A stretch of DNA of 53,527 nt from JACZST01 sp964195155 (GTDB lineage: Bacteria > Actinomycetota > Acidimicrobiia > Spongiisociales > UBA5794). A model generated the notes under the pieces. The model did no database searches. It had not been told where the DNA came from and saw only the letters and a list, made by a program, of their open reading frames with translations. Each line of letters opens with the position of its first letter. The stretch's first letter is position 1. This document shows, piece by piece, positions 33,899-43,337 of this stretch. Made by a program: the position numbers and the translations under genes. The DNA lies in contig CAXMOP010000033.1 in the NCBI GenBank assembly GCA_964195155.1, positions 1 through 53,527 of the forward strand, read 5' to 3'.

Positions 33899-34909
33899 AT
33901 GGAACCATCCACCAGGCCCGCAGCTGCTCAGGAGACACAGATGAAGGCGATTGTCCAACACAAGTTTGGCTCGCCGGATGTTCTTGAGCTCCGGGATATC
34001 GACAAGCCGGCAATCGGAGACGATCAGGTGCTGATTCGGGTGCGGGCTACATCGGTGAATCCGTACGACTGGCACATGATGACCGGCACGCCATACATCG
34101 CCCGCATCTCGGCCGGTCTGCTCAAGCCGAAGCAGACGACGCCGGGAGTGGACGTCGCCGGCACCATCGAAAGCGTCGGCAAGAACGTGACGCAATTTCA
34201 ACCGGGCGACGAAGTGTTTGGCGGGAGCCCCGGCGCCTTCGCCGAATATGCACGCGCCCGCGCAGAAGGGATCGTGCTGAAGCCGGCCAATCTGACCCAC
34301 GAACAAGCTGCTGCGGTAACCCTGGCCGGACTGACCGCCCTCCAGGGGCTTCGCGACAAGGGGCGGATTCAGCCCGGGCACCGGGTGTTGATCAACGGTG
34401 CTTCGGGTGGCATCGGCACCTTTGCCGTCCAGATCGCCAAGGCGCTCGGGGCGGAAGTGACCGGGGTTTGCAGCACCAGGAACGTGGACATGGTGCGGTC
34501 GATCGGGGCCGACCATGTGGTCGACTACACGGCCGAGGACTTCACCGAGCGTGGGCAGCACTATGACCTGTTCCTCGATCTCGTTGGCAATCGGTCGCTG
34601 TCCGAGTGCGGGAACGTCTTGACCCCCGATGGGGTCTACGTGGCAGTCTCTGGGCCGAAGAAGAATCGACTGCTCGGACCACTGATGCGTACGCTTCGGT
34701 TGCTGTTGGTTTCGCGATTGGGAAGCCACAAGATGGTGGGGATGCTCACGGGCCGGACCCAAGAGGATCTCTTGTATCTCAAGGATCTTCTCGAAACGGG
34801 GAAGGTCACACCGGTGATCGATCGCCAGTACGGATTGGCGCATGCCCCTGAAGCCATGCGCCATCAGGGTGAAGGTCACGCCCAGGGAAAAACCGTCATC
34901 ACCGTGTAA
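33899..34909 (+). CDS. MDR-family NAD(P)H-dependent oxidoreductase 2
   Basis: A 336-residue paralogue of the preceding gene, alike over its whole length (VNPYDWHMMTGTPY, PGVDVAGTIESVG, NGASGGIGTFAVQIAKALGA, GEGHAQGKTVITV). The pair is a tandem duplication, separated by 57 bp with a GGAAGAG ribosome site and no promoter visible between them, so both are probably under the TetR array. It may differ from copy 1 in substrate. Confidence 0.88.
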   Translation: MEPSTRPAAAQETQMKAIVQHKFGSPDVLELRDIDKPAIGDDQVLIRVRATSVNPYDWHMMTGTPYIARISAGLLKPKQTTPGVDVAGTIESVGKNVTQFQPGDEVFGGSPGAFAEYARARAEGIVLKPANLTHEQAAAVTLAGLTALQGLRDKGRIQPGHRVLINGASGGIGTFAVQIAKALGAEVTGVCSTRNVDMVRSIGADHVVDYTAEDFTERGQHYDLFLDLVGNRSLSECGNVLTPDGVYVAVSGPKKNRLLGPLMRTLRLLLVSRLGSHKMVGMLTGRTQEDLLYLKDLLETGKVTPVIDRQYGLAHAPEAMRHQGEGHAQGKTVITV

Positions 34910-35242
34910 GCAGGATCACCGCTCAGATTCCCGGGATGCCGGTGAGCGAACGCTGCCGGGCCAACGGACCGCGCCGATCGGCGCTTCGGCCTGCCCAGGC
35001 CCGGTGCGCGATCCGCGGCTGCGGTGTTTGACACCTGCTTCGAGATCCGCGAGAGTTTCCCGGGTAATGAGCGAGGAGGCCGATACGGTGTTCAACAAGA
35101 TCGCACCCAACCCACAGCCAGCGGCCTACGCGCGCGCCCGTTTCCGGTTCTGACCTGAAGCAGCGCCCAAGCGAGAAGCCGCCACCGGGGCGGCCTTTTT
35201 GATGGCCGCCGCATCCGCCCGACACCAGATCAGGACCCAGGA
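34910..35242. other. Gap with a terminator; otherwise nothing recognised
   Basis: Beyond the terminator at 35176-35201 I see no conserved gene. A 28-codon frame at 35067-35153 (MSEEADTVFNKIAPN...) has a GAGG-like site only inside itself and is not called. Confidence 0.5.
35176..35201 (+). terminator. Rho-independent terminator
   Basis: GCCGCC (35178-35183) pairs with GGCGGC (35189-35194), followed by CTTTTT. This is the clearest intrinsic terminator in the window; it ends transcription from the oxidoreductase pair before the ABC exporter. Confidence 0.85.
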
Positions 35243-36994
35243 ATGATCCCCGTACGAAGCTACTTCAGACTGCTCAGCAAGTACTTGCGGCCACAACGCG
35301 CCCGCGTGGTACTGCTCGGCATCCTGCTCGTCGGGGTGATCGGGCTTCAGCTGATCAATCCGCAGCTGATCAAGCGCTTCATCGACACCGCGATCGATGG
35401 CGGGGACACCTCCAACCTGATCCCGCTTGCGGTGACATTCGTGCTCATTGCGGTGATCCAGCAGGCGCTGGCGATCTGGTCGACCTACCTCGCCGAGGAC
35501 ATCGGCTGGAGCGCGACCAACCGGCTCCGATCAGAGCTCACCGACCACACGATGCGCCTCGACATGGGGTTCCACAAGGGCACCTCTCCCGGCGAGCTCA
35601 TCGAGAGGATCGACGGGGACGTGACATCGCTTTCCAACTTCTTCTCGGCAATGATGATCAAGGTCGTCGCCAACGGCGCCCTGCTCGTCGGCATCCTGGT
35701 GATGCTTGCATTGGAGAGCTGGATCATCGGGCTCACCGTCGCGGTGTTCACCGTCCTCGCGATGTTGGCCATGTCGGTGCTGCACCACATCGCGGTGCCA
35801 TGGTGGAAGGCCGTGCGGGCGACCTCCGCCGAGACCTTCGGGTTCCTCGGAGAAGTCGTCGAGGGCACCGAGGACATCACCGCCAACGGCGCCGGCCCCT
35901 ACATCAGCGGACGGTTTGACAATCTTCATCGGCGCTGGCTGCCCCAGACGGTCAGAGCCTGGATGGGCTGGGCAATGATGTGGTCAACCAACATCGTGCT
36001 GTACGGGGTGTCGATGACGATCGTGTTCGTCCTCGGCACCTGGCTCTTTGGCATCGGCACGCTGTCCATCGGCGCGGTCTACGTCGTGTTCCACTACACC
36101 GAGATGACCCGGTACCCGATGGACCAGATCCGCAACCAGCTCGAGGACCTTCAGAAGGCCAGCGCGGCCATCGATCGGGTCGCCGAGCTGCTCGACAAGA
36201 CCACACGGCTCAAGCCGGCGGGAGATACCCCGGTGCCGGAGGGCGCCCTCGGCGTGGTCTTCGACCGGGTCGAATTCTCCTACAACGACGGCGAGTCGGA
36301 TGAGATCGTCCTCGACGACGTCAGCTTCGATATTGCCCCGGGACGCGTCGTCGGCTTGCTTGGGCGCACCGGCAGCGGCAAGTCGACGATCGCCAGACTC
36401 GTCACGCGCCTCTACGAGCCGCAGGGAGGCACGGTGAGCGTTGGTGGCGTAACGACCTGGGACGCCCCGATCGACTACTTCCGCAAGCGGGTCGGCATGG
36501 TTACCCAGGACGTGCAGCTATTCCGTGCATCGGTACGGGACAATCTGACCTTCTTCGACGCGACCATCCCGGACGCCAGGATCCTGGAGGCGATCCATCG
36601 CCTGGAGCTCGAGGACTGGCTCGCCTCACTGCCTGATGGCCTCGAAACCGTGCTGCAGTCGGGCAGTGGGGGTCTGTCGGCAGGCCAGGCTCAGCTGCTG
36701 GCCTTCACCAGGATCTTCCTGGAGGATCCGGGCATCGTTGTGCTCGATGAGGCCTCCTCTCGGCTCGATCCCGCGACCGAGGCCCTCATCGAGCGGGCCG
36801 TAGATCACCTCCTCGAGGACCGCACCGGCATCGTCATCGCCCACCGGCTCGGCACCGTCACGAGAGCCGACGACATCCTCATCCTCGACAGCGGCCAGGT
36901 CGTTGAGTACGGGCCGAGGATTCGCCTCGCCGCCGATGCCGAATCGCGATTCTCCCGGCTGCTTGCCACGGGTATGGAGGAGGTGCTGGCATGA
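35243..36994 (+). CDS. ABC exporter half-transporter, subunit A
   Basis: A 583-residue type IV ABC exporter: six membrane helices (about 20-310), then an ATPase with Walker A LGRTGSGKST (about 375), Q-loop VGMVTQDVQLF, signature LSAGQAQ (Gly to Ala at the third position), Walker B GIVVLDEASS with the catalytic Glu, and H-loop IAHR. The next gene encodes the partner subunit and overlaps by 4 bp. The non-canonical signature here and the missing Glu in the partner would fall in the same composite site, the pattern of asymmetric heterodimeric exporters. Substrate unknown. Confidence 0.9.
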   Translation: MIPVRSYFRLLSKYLRPQRARVVLLGILLVGVIGLQLINPQLIKRFIDTAIDGGDTSNLIPLAVTFVLIAVIQQALAIWSTYLAEDIGWSATNRLRSELTDHTMRLDMGFHKGTSPGELIERIDGDVTSLSNFFSAMMIKVVANGALLVGILVMLALESWIIGLTVAVFTVLAMLAMSVLHHIAVPWWKAVRATSAETFGFLGEVVEGTEDITANGAGPYISGRFDNLHRRWLPQTVRAWMGWAMMWSTNIVLYGVSMTIVFVLGTWLFGIGTLSIGAVYVVFHYTEMTRYPMDQIRNQLEDLQKASAAIDRVAELLDKTTRLKPAGDTPVPEGALGVVFDRVEFSYNDGESDEIVLDDVSFDIAPGRVVGLLGRTGSGKSTIARLVTRLYEPQGGTVSVGGVTTWDAPIDYFRKRVGMVTQDVQLFRASVRDNLTFFDATIPDARILEAIHRLELEDWLASLPDGLETVLQSGSGGLSAGQAQLLAFTRIFLEDPGIVVLDEASSRLDPATEALIERAVDHLLEDRTGIVIAHRLGTVTRADDILILDSGQVVEYGPRIRLAADAESRFSRLLATGMEEVLA

Positions 36995-38790
36995 CGGCGC
37001 GAACCGACGTACCGATCGGGCGCATCGTCTGGGCGCTGATCCGAAACCAGCCGGTCCGATACGGCTTCAGCCTGGCCATGTGGATCACCATCTGGACGAT
37101 GCCGATCCTCGCCGGCTTCATTGGGGCGGCGTTCTTCGACATGCTCACCGACGAGACCGCAGGGTCTAACGTGTTGACACTCATCGCCGCGATATGGGCC
37201 TATGTCGCGGCACGGATCGTCGTGGTCTTCATCGGGATGCGCCTCCAATCGGAGCTGCTGTTTCGCGCCGGGGCCGGACTGCGCAGCACCATGCTTGGTT
37301 GGATCTTCTCGCTGCCGGGTGCGCAGTCCGTAGAAGAGACACCCGGCGAAGTGGTGTCGCGGTTCCGTGATGACGTGGAGCACACCCTCGAGGCCGTCGA
37401 CTTCACGGTCGATCTCGCCGGTGCGACCATTTCGGCGATCATTGCCATCGTCATCCTCTTCACGATCGATCCGGTCATCACCCTGGCGGTGTTCGCTCCG
37501 CTGGTCGTGGTGATCCTCGTCGTCAGCCGAACCGGGTCGACCGTTCGCAGGTACCGGAGGGCAGCCCGCGACGCGACCGAGGCAATCACCGGCTTCCTCG
37601 GCGAGACCTTCGGGTCGGTGCAGTCAATCAAGGTGGCGGGGGCCGAAGCGACCATGGTCGATCACTTCAACGAGCTCAACGAGGAGCGAAGAAAGATGAT
37701 GGTGCGCGACCGCACCTTCAGCTCGGCGCTCGAGGCGGTTTTCCGCAACACGGTCAGCATCGGCACGGGCCTGATCCTGGTGCTGGCTGCTGCCTCGCTT
37801 GCCCAGGGCGGCGAGGACGGGCTCACGATCGGGGAGTTCAGCCTGTTCGTGTTCCTGCTAGCCGCCGTCACCGATTCGATGTACTTCATTGGCATGTACA
37901 TCGCCAGGCTCAAACAGGCGTCCGTGTCCGCGGAGCGAATGCTGCTGCTGATGCGCGGAGCGGAGTGGGGAGATCTGGTGATTCCGCACGACCTCGATGG
38001 CGACCCGACGGCGCCTGCGGCATCGGCTCCGGTCGCCCCGACCGTGATCTCGCCAAACGGGGCGCCGCTTCTGTCGACGAGCGGCCTCAGCTTTCGCTAT
38101 CCGAGCTCTGGCAAGGGCATCGAGAGCGTTGACCTCACGGTGCCGAGCGGAGACTTCGTGGTGGTCACCGGCCGCATCGGCGCAGGCAAGACCACACTGC
38201 TGCGGACGATCCTCGGCCTGCTCCCCGCCAATAGCGGCTCGATCAATTGGCACGGTACGGCCGTGGACGACCCGGCGACCTTCATGGTGCCGCCCCGGGC
38301 CGCATATACCCCACAGGTGCCGCGGCTGTTCTCGCTGACCCTGGAACAGAACCTGCTGCTCGGTCTCCCGATCGATGACGACGAGCTGGACCGGGCCATC
38401 TACACCGCAACCATGGAAGACGATCTGGCGGCGATGCCCGCCGGCCTGCAGACGATGGTCGGCCCGCGCGGCGTGCGGCTTTCCGGCGGTCAGGTGCAAC
38501 GGTCGGCGGCGGCACGCATGCTCGCCAGAGAGCCGGAGCTGTTGGTGTTCGACGACCTGTCGAGCGCCCTGGACGTAGAGACCGAACAGAAGCTGTGGGA
38601 CCGGCTGTTCACCGACACCGGCAGCGCCACGGCCCTCGTCGTCTCGCACCGCAGGCCGGCGCTACGACGCGCCGATCTGGTGATCGTCATGAACGACGGG
38701 CGCATCGAGGCAAGCGGGACCGCCGACGAGCTGCTCGAGACCAGCCAGGAGTTCCGCCGGCTGTGGTCGGGTGACTTCGGTTCCGAGTAG
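36991..38790 (+). CDS. ABC exporter half-transporter, subunit B
   Basis: A 599-residue partner of subunit A, with six membrane helices and an ATPase: Walker A TGRIGAGKTT (about 393), canonical signature LSGGQVQR, Walker B LLVFDDLSSALD. The catalytic Glu after Walker B is replaced by Asp, and the H-loop is VVSHR. This subunit therefore supplies the degenerate nucleotide site's Walker motifs while lending its good signature to subunit A's active site. ATGA overlap gives 1:1 synthesis. Confidence 0.9.
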   Translation: MTARTDVPIGRIVWALIRNQPVRYGFSLAMWITIWTMPILAGFIGAAFFDMLTDETAGSNVLTLIAAIWAYVAARIVVVFIGMRLQSELLFRAGAGLRSTMLGWIFSLPGAQSVEETPGEVVSRFRDDVEHTLEAVDFTVDLAGATISAIIAIVILFTIDPVITLAVFAPLVVVILVVSRTGSTVRRYRRAARDATEAITGFLGETFGSVQSIKVAGAEATMVDHFNELNEERRKMMVRDRTFSSALEAVFRNTVSIGTGLILVLAAASLAQGGEDGLTIGEFSLFVFLLAAVTDSMYFIGMYIARLKQASVSAERMLLLMRGAEWGDLVIPHDLDGDPTAPAASAPVAPTVISPNGAPLLSTSGLSFRYPSSGKGIESVDLTVPSGDFVVVTGRIGAGKTTLLRTILGLLPANSGSINWHGTAVDDPATFMVPPRAAYTPQVPRLFSLTLEQNLLLGLPIDDDELDRAIYTATMEDDLAAMPAGLQTMVGPRGVRLSGGQVQRSAAARMLAREPELLVFDDLSSALDVETEQKLWDRLFTDTGSATALVVSHRRPALRRADLVIVMNDGRIEASGTADELLETSQEFRRLWSGDFGSE

Positions 38791-39121
38791 CCCTGCTCAC
38801 CGAGCGGAGATGTCGCGCTGCTCGGCGAATCGCCCGAAATAGGAGGCGCACACCGTCCGATCGGAGAGGGTCGCGGCGTGAAACCCAAAGCCCACACCGG
38901 ACCTAAGCCAGGGGCTTTCGACCCTAACCCGGCCGCGAAGTACCCGATACTCTCCGTAGCAAGCAGTAATCAGCGCCTTCGCCGGGCGAGTTCTAGGCAT
39001 GGCAGGTTGCTTGTGGGGTCGCGCGGGCGTTGGGGTGGGGAGAACCCTCTATATCGATCTGAGTCCCACAGAATATGCTCGGGCGTAGCGCAGCGAGTCT
39101 GTGGATGAACGGAGGTATGCC
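38791..39121. other. Gap without a recognised gene
   Basis: No frame with a family match or good ribosome site. A TATATC hexamer at 39050-39055 could be a -10 for the next gene, but no well-spaced -35 is seen. The accessory stretch running to about 44.5 kb starts here. Confidence 0.4.
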
Positions 39122-40288
39122 GTGGGCATAATCCGAAGCGACGGTTTGCAGCGTCGAGCCTTGTTGCTGGTGTTGGCTGTCTTGACGGCGGGGACGTCGG
39201 CGTGTTCTTCAGGATCAGCGTCTTCTGACACATCCTCGAGCGCGCCCGACTCCGCCACACCGGTCACCACGGTGTCATCGACATCGTCAAGTGAGGCTCC
39301 ATCGACCACCTTGGGCATTGATCCGCTCGATGCGACCTTCGTTGAGATGGTCGAAGAGGAATGGGGGTTCACACCGGATGCTGAGATGATCGTCCTCGTT
39401 CGAGATCATGTGAAGCGAAGGGACGAATTAGCCGCTGAGTTGAAATGCATAGAGCTACAAATCGCGGTGAGTGAGCTACTCGACGAGTACGACAACACGG
39501 ATGGGGCCCTTCCCCACGATCAATGGAACTTCATCGTGAGCGGCGCCGCGGTCGTCTATTCAGCGGACGGCGCCTGGGTCGCCTCTGTACTCGAGGGCGA
39601 ATGCCTTGAGGAAGTAGCCCTGGAGATCGTTCGGGTATTCCAACCCGAGCACTTATCAAGCTTGGACGACGAAGCCATCATCGAAGCTCTAACGATTTGG
39701 CAGGACCGGGTCATTGAAGCCGTGGACGACGGCACCGACGCGGAGAGTTTCGCCACCACAATGGAACTCGCTGCCACCAGTGACACCCCCGAAGGTGTCG
39801 ATCCTGAAGAATGGCGCGCCTCGGTCGCGCTGATTGTCGGGGCGACTGCAGTGCTCTTTGACCCAGGCGATCCGTATGAGCGATTCGTGCCCGCAGTGAT
39901 GGATGCCGCGCGCTATCCGAGCTTCAACGAGCTGTTCCAGGCAGCGGCCGCGTTCTCGATCCAGGGCTACCTGATCGACCCCGACACCATCTCCGAGGTG
40001 GATGCTCTTGAAGAGTCGCTAGAAGAAGTCGAAGAGACAGGTGCCCGGCTTTGGATGGTGGCCCTTGGCTCTGAGCCACCAGGTGGCGCCACCGACCTCG
40101 CCGAACAGATCTTCCAGTTCGTCGTCGGCGAAGGCACTGTCGTTGTCATTGCTCCCGAGTCCATCGGATGGGCCTCCGACCGAGAGACGTGGACAGAAGG
40201 CCAACTTGATGACGCTACGAAGACGGCCTTCGAGGGTGGCTCATATGACGAAGCGGCCGCCTTGTTCTTCGCAGCATTGGAAACCTGA
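39122..40288 (+). CDS. Lipoprotein of unknown function
   Basis: A 388-residue predicted lipoprotein. The signal peptide ends in a lipobox-like TAGTSAC, followed by a Ser/Thr-rich linker (SSDTSSSAPDSATPVTTVSS) and an acidic, helical domain of about 330 residues with no family I recognise. Only two cysteines remain in the mature part. The GTG at 39122 follows GGAGG by 6 nt, so I prefer it over a GTG seven codons upstream. Monocistronic. Confidence 0.68.
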   Translation: MGIIRSDGLQRRALLLVLAVLTAGTSACSSGSASSDTSSSAPDSATPVTTVSSTSSSEAPSTTLGIDPLDATFVEMVEEEWGFTPDAEMIVLVRDHVKRRDELAAELKCIELQIAVSELLDEYDNTDGALPHDQWNFIVSGAAVVYSADGAWVASVLEGECLEEVALEIVRVFQPEHLSSLDDEAIIEALTIWQDRVIEAVDDGTDAESFATTMELAATSDTPEGVDPEEWRASVALIVGATAVLFDPGDPYERFVPAVMDAARYPSFNELFQAAAAFSIQGYLIDPDTISEVDALEESLEEVEETGARLWMVALGSEPPGGATDLAEQIFQFVVGEGTVVVIAPESIGWASDRETWTEGQLDDATKTAFEGGSYDEAAALFFAALET

Positions 40289-40299
40289 ACCGTCCCCAC

Positions 40300-40465
40300 G
40301 CGCCCATATCGGCGGTGGTCTCAGGGGGTCATGGCAACAGGTCGGCGAGTTTCTCGGATGGTGACATCCAGCCGAGGGTTTGTCGAGGGCGTCTGTTGAG
40401 TGAGTCGGCGGCAGCATCGAGCTCGGCTTGGGTGAGGCCGGCCATGTCGGTGCCTTTGGGGAAGT
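40300..40465 (-). mobile_element. IS30-family transposase 3' remnant, copy 1
   Basis: In one minus-strand frame the bases encode FPKGTDMAGLTQAELDAA, then ADSLNRRPRQTLGWMSP and SEKLADLLP-stop: the C-terminus of an IS30 transposase. After the stop, GACCCCCTGAGACC and the following bases match the same place in copy 2 (44072-44233), consistent with the element's terminal repeat. The rest of the element is missing. It cuts the TIR gene. Confidence 0.85.
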
Positions 40466-40836
40466 CTGTCGCCGTCGGTAAGGACAGGAATGATTCGACC
40501 GGGATCCTTGTGCTCCAGCCAGTACTCCACCTCGTTGTTCACCCACGGCGACTCCGCAGCATCAGGAGAGAGGAGTAGGACGAACCAGCCCGATTGGTCG
40601 AGTGCATCGGTGATCGACGACCACAGATGCGGGTTGGCACTCAGCGACGACTCGTCGCGGAAGATCCGCAACGCCCGGCGCTTCCACCAAGGCTTGGCAA
40701 ACCGCTGCAATCCGGCCTGGAGACGCGGAGCCAGTAGGTCGTCGGCGGCGTGGCTGTAAGAAATGAACCCGTCATAGACCAAGCCCCCGGGCGCCCCACG
40801 CTCTTCCTGCGAAGTGTCGGCTTCTGCGGTCGCCAT
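40321..40836 (-). pseudogene. TIR-domain protein truncated by an IS30 remnant
   Basis: The first 124 residues are a TIR domain: YDGFISYSHAADDLLAPRL, FRDESSLSANPHLW, SGWFVLLLSPDAAESPWV and NNEVEYWLEH with the putative catalytic Glu, then GRIIPVLTDGD. After about 40465 the frame runs out of phase through the IS30 remnant (residues 125-171), so the natural C-terminus is lost. TIR proteins with this N-terminus often continue into NTPase or WD40 regions and act in signalling or phage defence. What remains is an isolated TIR domain; activity unknown. Confidence 0.8.
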
Positions 40837-40959
40837 CTGTGTCCTCCGACTCTACGCAGCGATCATCACAGATGCCCCTAACAAGCCGCTTACAGGTAGC
40901 GCATATGTGCTGCCGGACGCTGTTGCGGTGGCTCGGGGTTCAGGCCGCGCCTGACCGCG

Positions 40960-41729
40960 TCAACAGTTGGCTTGATTGAACGGGCAGCCGGTTGCTTGGA
41001 CTTCGGCGGCCCATTCGTCCGCGTACTGTGCGTTGATGCGGCCATGCTCGTTGGCTTCCTCCAGCGACGACCAGTTGCCGAAGCCGGCGGCGAGAGCGTC
41101 ATCGGGGTGGTTCTCTTTAATCCACGCCTCGACGAAGACGCAGACGAAGGTGCAGTCGGGGTCGCCGTACAGCTCGTGGAATTCGCCGATGCCGTCCGGC
41201 GTGATCTTCATCGTCGTCGTTGTTGGCACAGCAACCGCTTCGACAGCCTGTGCGGGAGCATCGTGAGTCCCGTGGTCACATTCGACGGTCACCACTCCCG
41301 GGGCTTCGTCGATCACCACGCAGTCGTGCGTGGTCATGATCGTGCCCTGAGCCGTGTTCCAGACCAATTTCTCCTCCCAAAAGGCGCGCAAGTTCGGCTC
41401 AGCCGAATCACCGACGTGCTGGAATGCGAAAGTGGCGTCCGGGGTGAACAGGCCCATCACTGCTTCGCTGTCGCCGGCGTTGAATGCCGCGAAGTAGCCG
41501 TCCTTTACTCTCAACGCCGCATCGAAGGCGGCAGCGGACGATTCCTCCGAGAGCTCGCTGGTCGTCGTGGTCGTCGTGGTCGGCTCGATCTGAGTCGTAG
41601 CAGTCGGCTGGGTAGTGGCCGACGTCGTGGTGGCGGCAGTTGTCTCAGCGGTGTCACTTCCGCTGCAGGCGGCTGCCACAAACCCAAGGCAACGGCCACG
41701 GTCGTCAATCGGTGAAGCTGCACTTTCAT
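40960..41729 (-). pseudogene. NTF2/SnoaL-like lipoprotein, frameshifted in its signal peptide
   Basis: A lipoprotein start MKVQLHRLTTVAVALG at 41729 continues, after a one-base shift near 41688, as FVAAACSGSDTAETT (lipobox Cys), a Thr-rich linker and a SnoaL/NTF2-like domain (FDAALRVKDGYFAAFNAGDSEAVMGLFTPDATFAF). Adding one C in GCC-TTG restores the frame. Ligand or enzymatic role unknown. A longer continuous frame to 41775 lacks any signal peptide, which supports the frameshift view. It may be a true mutation or a sequencing error. C-terminal Cys residues could form disulfides. Confidence 0.7.
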
Positions 41730-41753
41730 CCTCCGTTCGATCTCGCGGCTTCG

Positions 41754-43337
41754 TCAGGGCAACGTGCCGATCCAAAGGACGGCGGTATCCAAGTGTCCTT
41801 GCTGTAGCACGACGAAGTCATCGGCGATTCCCACCATATGTAGGTATCCTGCTTCTGGATCGAGCTCGGGCGGGTTCCAGCGGTTCCAGGTGGTTCCATC
41901 CTCGGAGAAGAGGATCTCGTCCGCGGTTGCACCGCCACCCTTCTCCGGCACCAACCCGACCAACCCGAAGTCGCCTACCCAGTAGTCCATGTCGTTCCTG
42001 ACGATCCCAGGCAGCAACTCTTGTGGTGTGGCTTCGATCGTCCACACACCCTGGTTCGAAAAAGAGATCGGCGTTCCGGCCCATACCGCGAGGGGGCCCA
42101 ACCTCCAAAAATCTCTTTCAGGCAGGAGGGTTCCTTCTGTCCAGGCCGTACCGTCTGTGGTTTCCCACAAACGGGAACCAGAGGTGGCGATGAAGCCGTC
42201 CGGTGTCGCCTCGATTTCGGAGATCCCAGCACCGTTTGCGCCATCCAGGGGTCCGGCAGCGTCCAGGGCTTGCCATGTCTTTCCGTCTGGGCTGAACCAT
42301 GCGAGTCCTCGGGAGACACTTCCTTCCGGATCCTTGCTGATGCTCTGCAGGAGCGGTTCGATGAGCGGTTCCCAACCGGGATCAGCTTCCATGTAGCTGA
42401 AGAGTTCCGTGAACCCCGCGTCGTCGAGGCTGATCTCGACGATCTCGCCTGTCGGTTCCATGTCGGGCTCGTTGAAGAACTCAGCGATGATGACACCCCG
42501 GTCGAGGTCGACCGTCGTCTCAACATGTATTCCGTCATCGGGATCGATCAGGTTGGAACCAAACCCGCCACCTACCACCAACGCGAGACTCCCGGTGACG
42601 ATGATCCTTTGTGGCACTGTCGCCATCTCGCCGACATCAGCCTGGAAACACCCGGCGACACTGGCTTCTTCAGCTACAGGCAACGGGATCTTGCTCGATG
42701 TCCAGTCAACGCCGTTCGTTGATGTGTTGACCTCGAAGAACGCGTCGCTTCCGGCGCACCCGCTGCCAATAGCTGGCACGGCGCTCGCCGCGCTCACCAG
42801 GCGAACGCCGTCAGTCTTGAGTTCACGGCCATCTCCTGCCGGGAAGCCAGGCAGCAGATCCCAAGTAACCCCGTCGCTGGACCGGAACAGGTCATCACCC
42901 GAGATCGCGTACAACGCACCTTTGAACCAGACCCCGTCCTGGAAAAGCCGGGGCGCATCGGTTTGCACGAATTCGAGTTTCGGTCCTTCACCGGGGGGCG
43001 GCACCGGTACGGTCGCCTCGGTGGTCGCTGTGACAGTGGTCTCGGTGACACCCTCAGCCTCAGGAGCGGTGGTCGCGACGGGAATCGTGGTTTCTGCAGG
43101 CTCGCCGGAGGGCGGCACAGCCGTACCGCTGAGTGGTGATAGCCAAGCCGCAGCACCCACCAGGATCACAATCAGCGCGGCAGCCGCCATAGCGACCAGC
43201 CACCCGAGGTTGCGTTGCGCTGGGAGGGGTGCGAGCGGTTCCGGTGCCTTCACGACGTTGGTTGCCGGGTTGGGGAGGTCCTCGACGAGTGCCTCGGAGT
43301 AGACGCGGATCTGATCCAAGAGCGGGGTTTCGTTCAT
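41754..43337 (-). CDS. Membrane-anchored protein with propeller-like ectodomain (putative anti-sigma partner)
   Basis: A 527-residue single-pass protein. Residues 1-45 are cytoplasmic, 46-67 a membrane helix, 68-120 a Thr/Pro linker and 121-527 a beta-rich ectodomain with repeated motifs of the form LFRSSDGVTWDLL, WFSPDGKTWQAL, LWETTDGTAWTEG and LFSEDGTTWNRW, like BNR/Asp-box propeller blades. The gene overlaps the ECF sigma gene by 4 bp, so its cytoplasmic tail is a likely anti-sigma or sigma-tethering segment, although it has no zinc motif. Confidence 0.72.
   Translation of the reverse strand: MNETPLLDQIRVYSEALVEDLPNPATNVVKAPEPLAPLPAQRNLGWLVAMAAAALIVILVGAAAWLSPLSGTAVPPSGEPAETTIPVATTAPEAEGVTETTVTATTEATVPVPPPGEGPKLEFVQTDAPRLFQDGVWFKGALYAISGDDLFRSSDGVTWDLLPGFPAGDGRELKTDGVRLVSAASAVPAIGSGCAGSDAFFEVNTSTNGVDWTSSKIPLPVAEEASVAGCFQADVGEMATVPQRIIVTGSLALVVGGGFGSNLIDPDDGIHVETTVDLDRGVIIAEFFNEPDMEPTGEIVEISLDDAGFTELFSYMEADPGWEPLIEPLLQSISKDPEGSVSRGLAWFSPDGKTWQALDAAGPLDGANGAGISEIEATPDGFIATSGSRLWETTDGTAWTEGTLLPERDFWRLGPLAVWAGTPISFSNQGVWTIEATPQELLPGIVRNDMDYWVGDFGLVGLVPEKGGGATADEILFSEDGTTWNRWNPPELDPEAGYLHMVGIADDFVVLQQGHLDTAVLWIGTLP

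Noticed and set aside
32825..34879. A 684-codon open frame on the minus strand
   Set aside because: It is antisense to two clear MDR oxidoreductases and has no ribosome site or family match; it reflects high GC codon bias.
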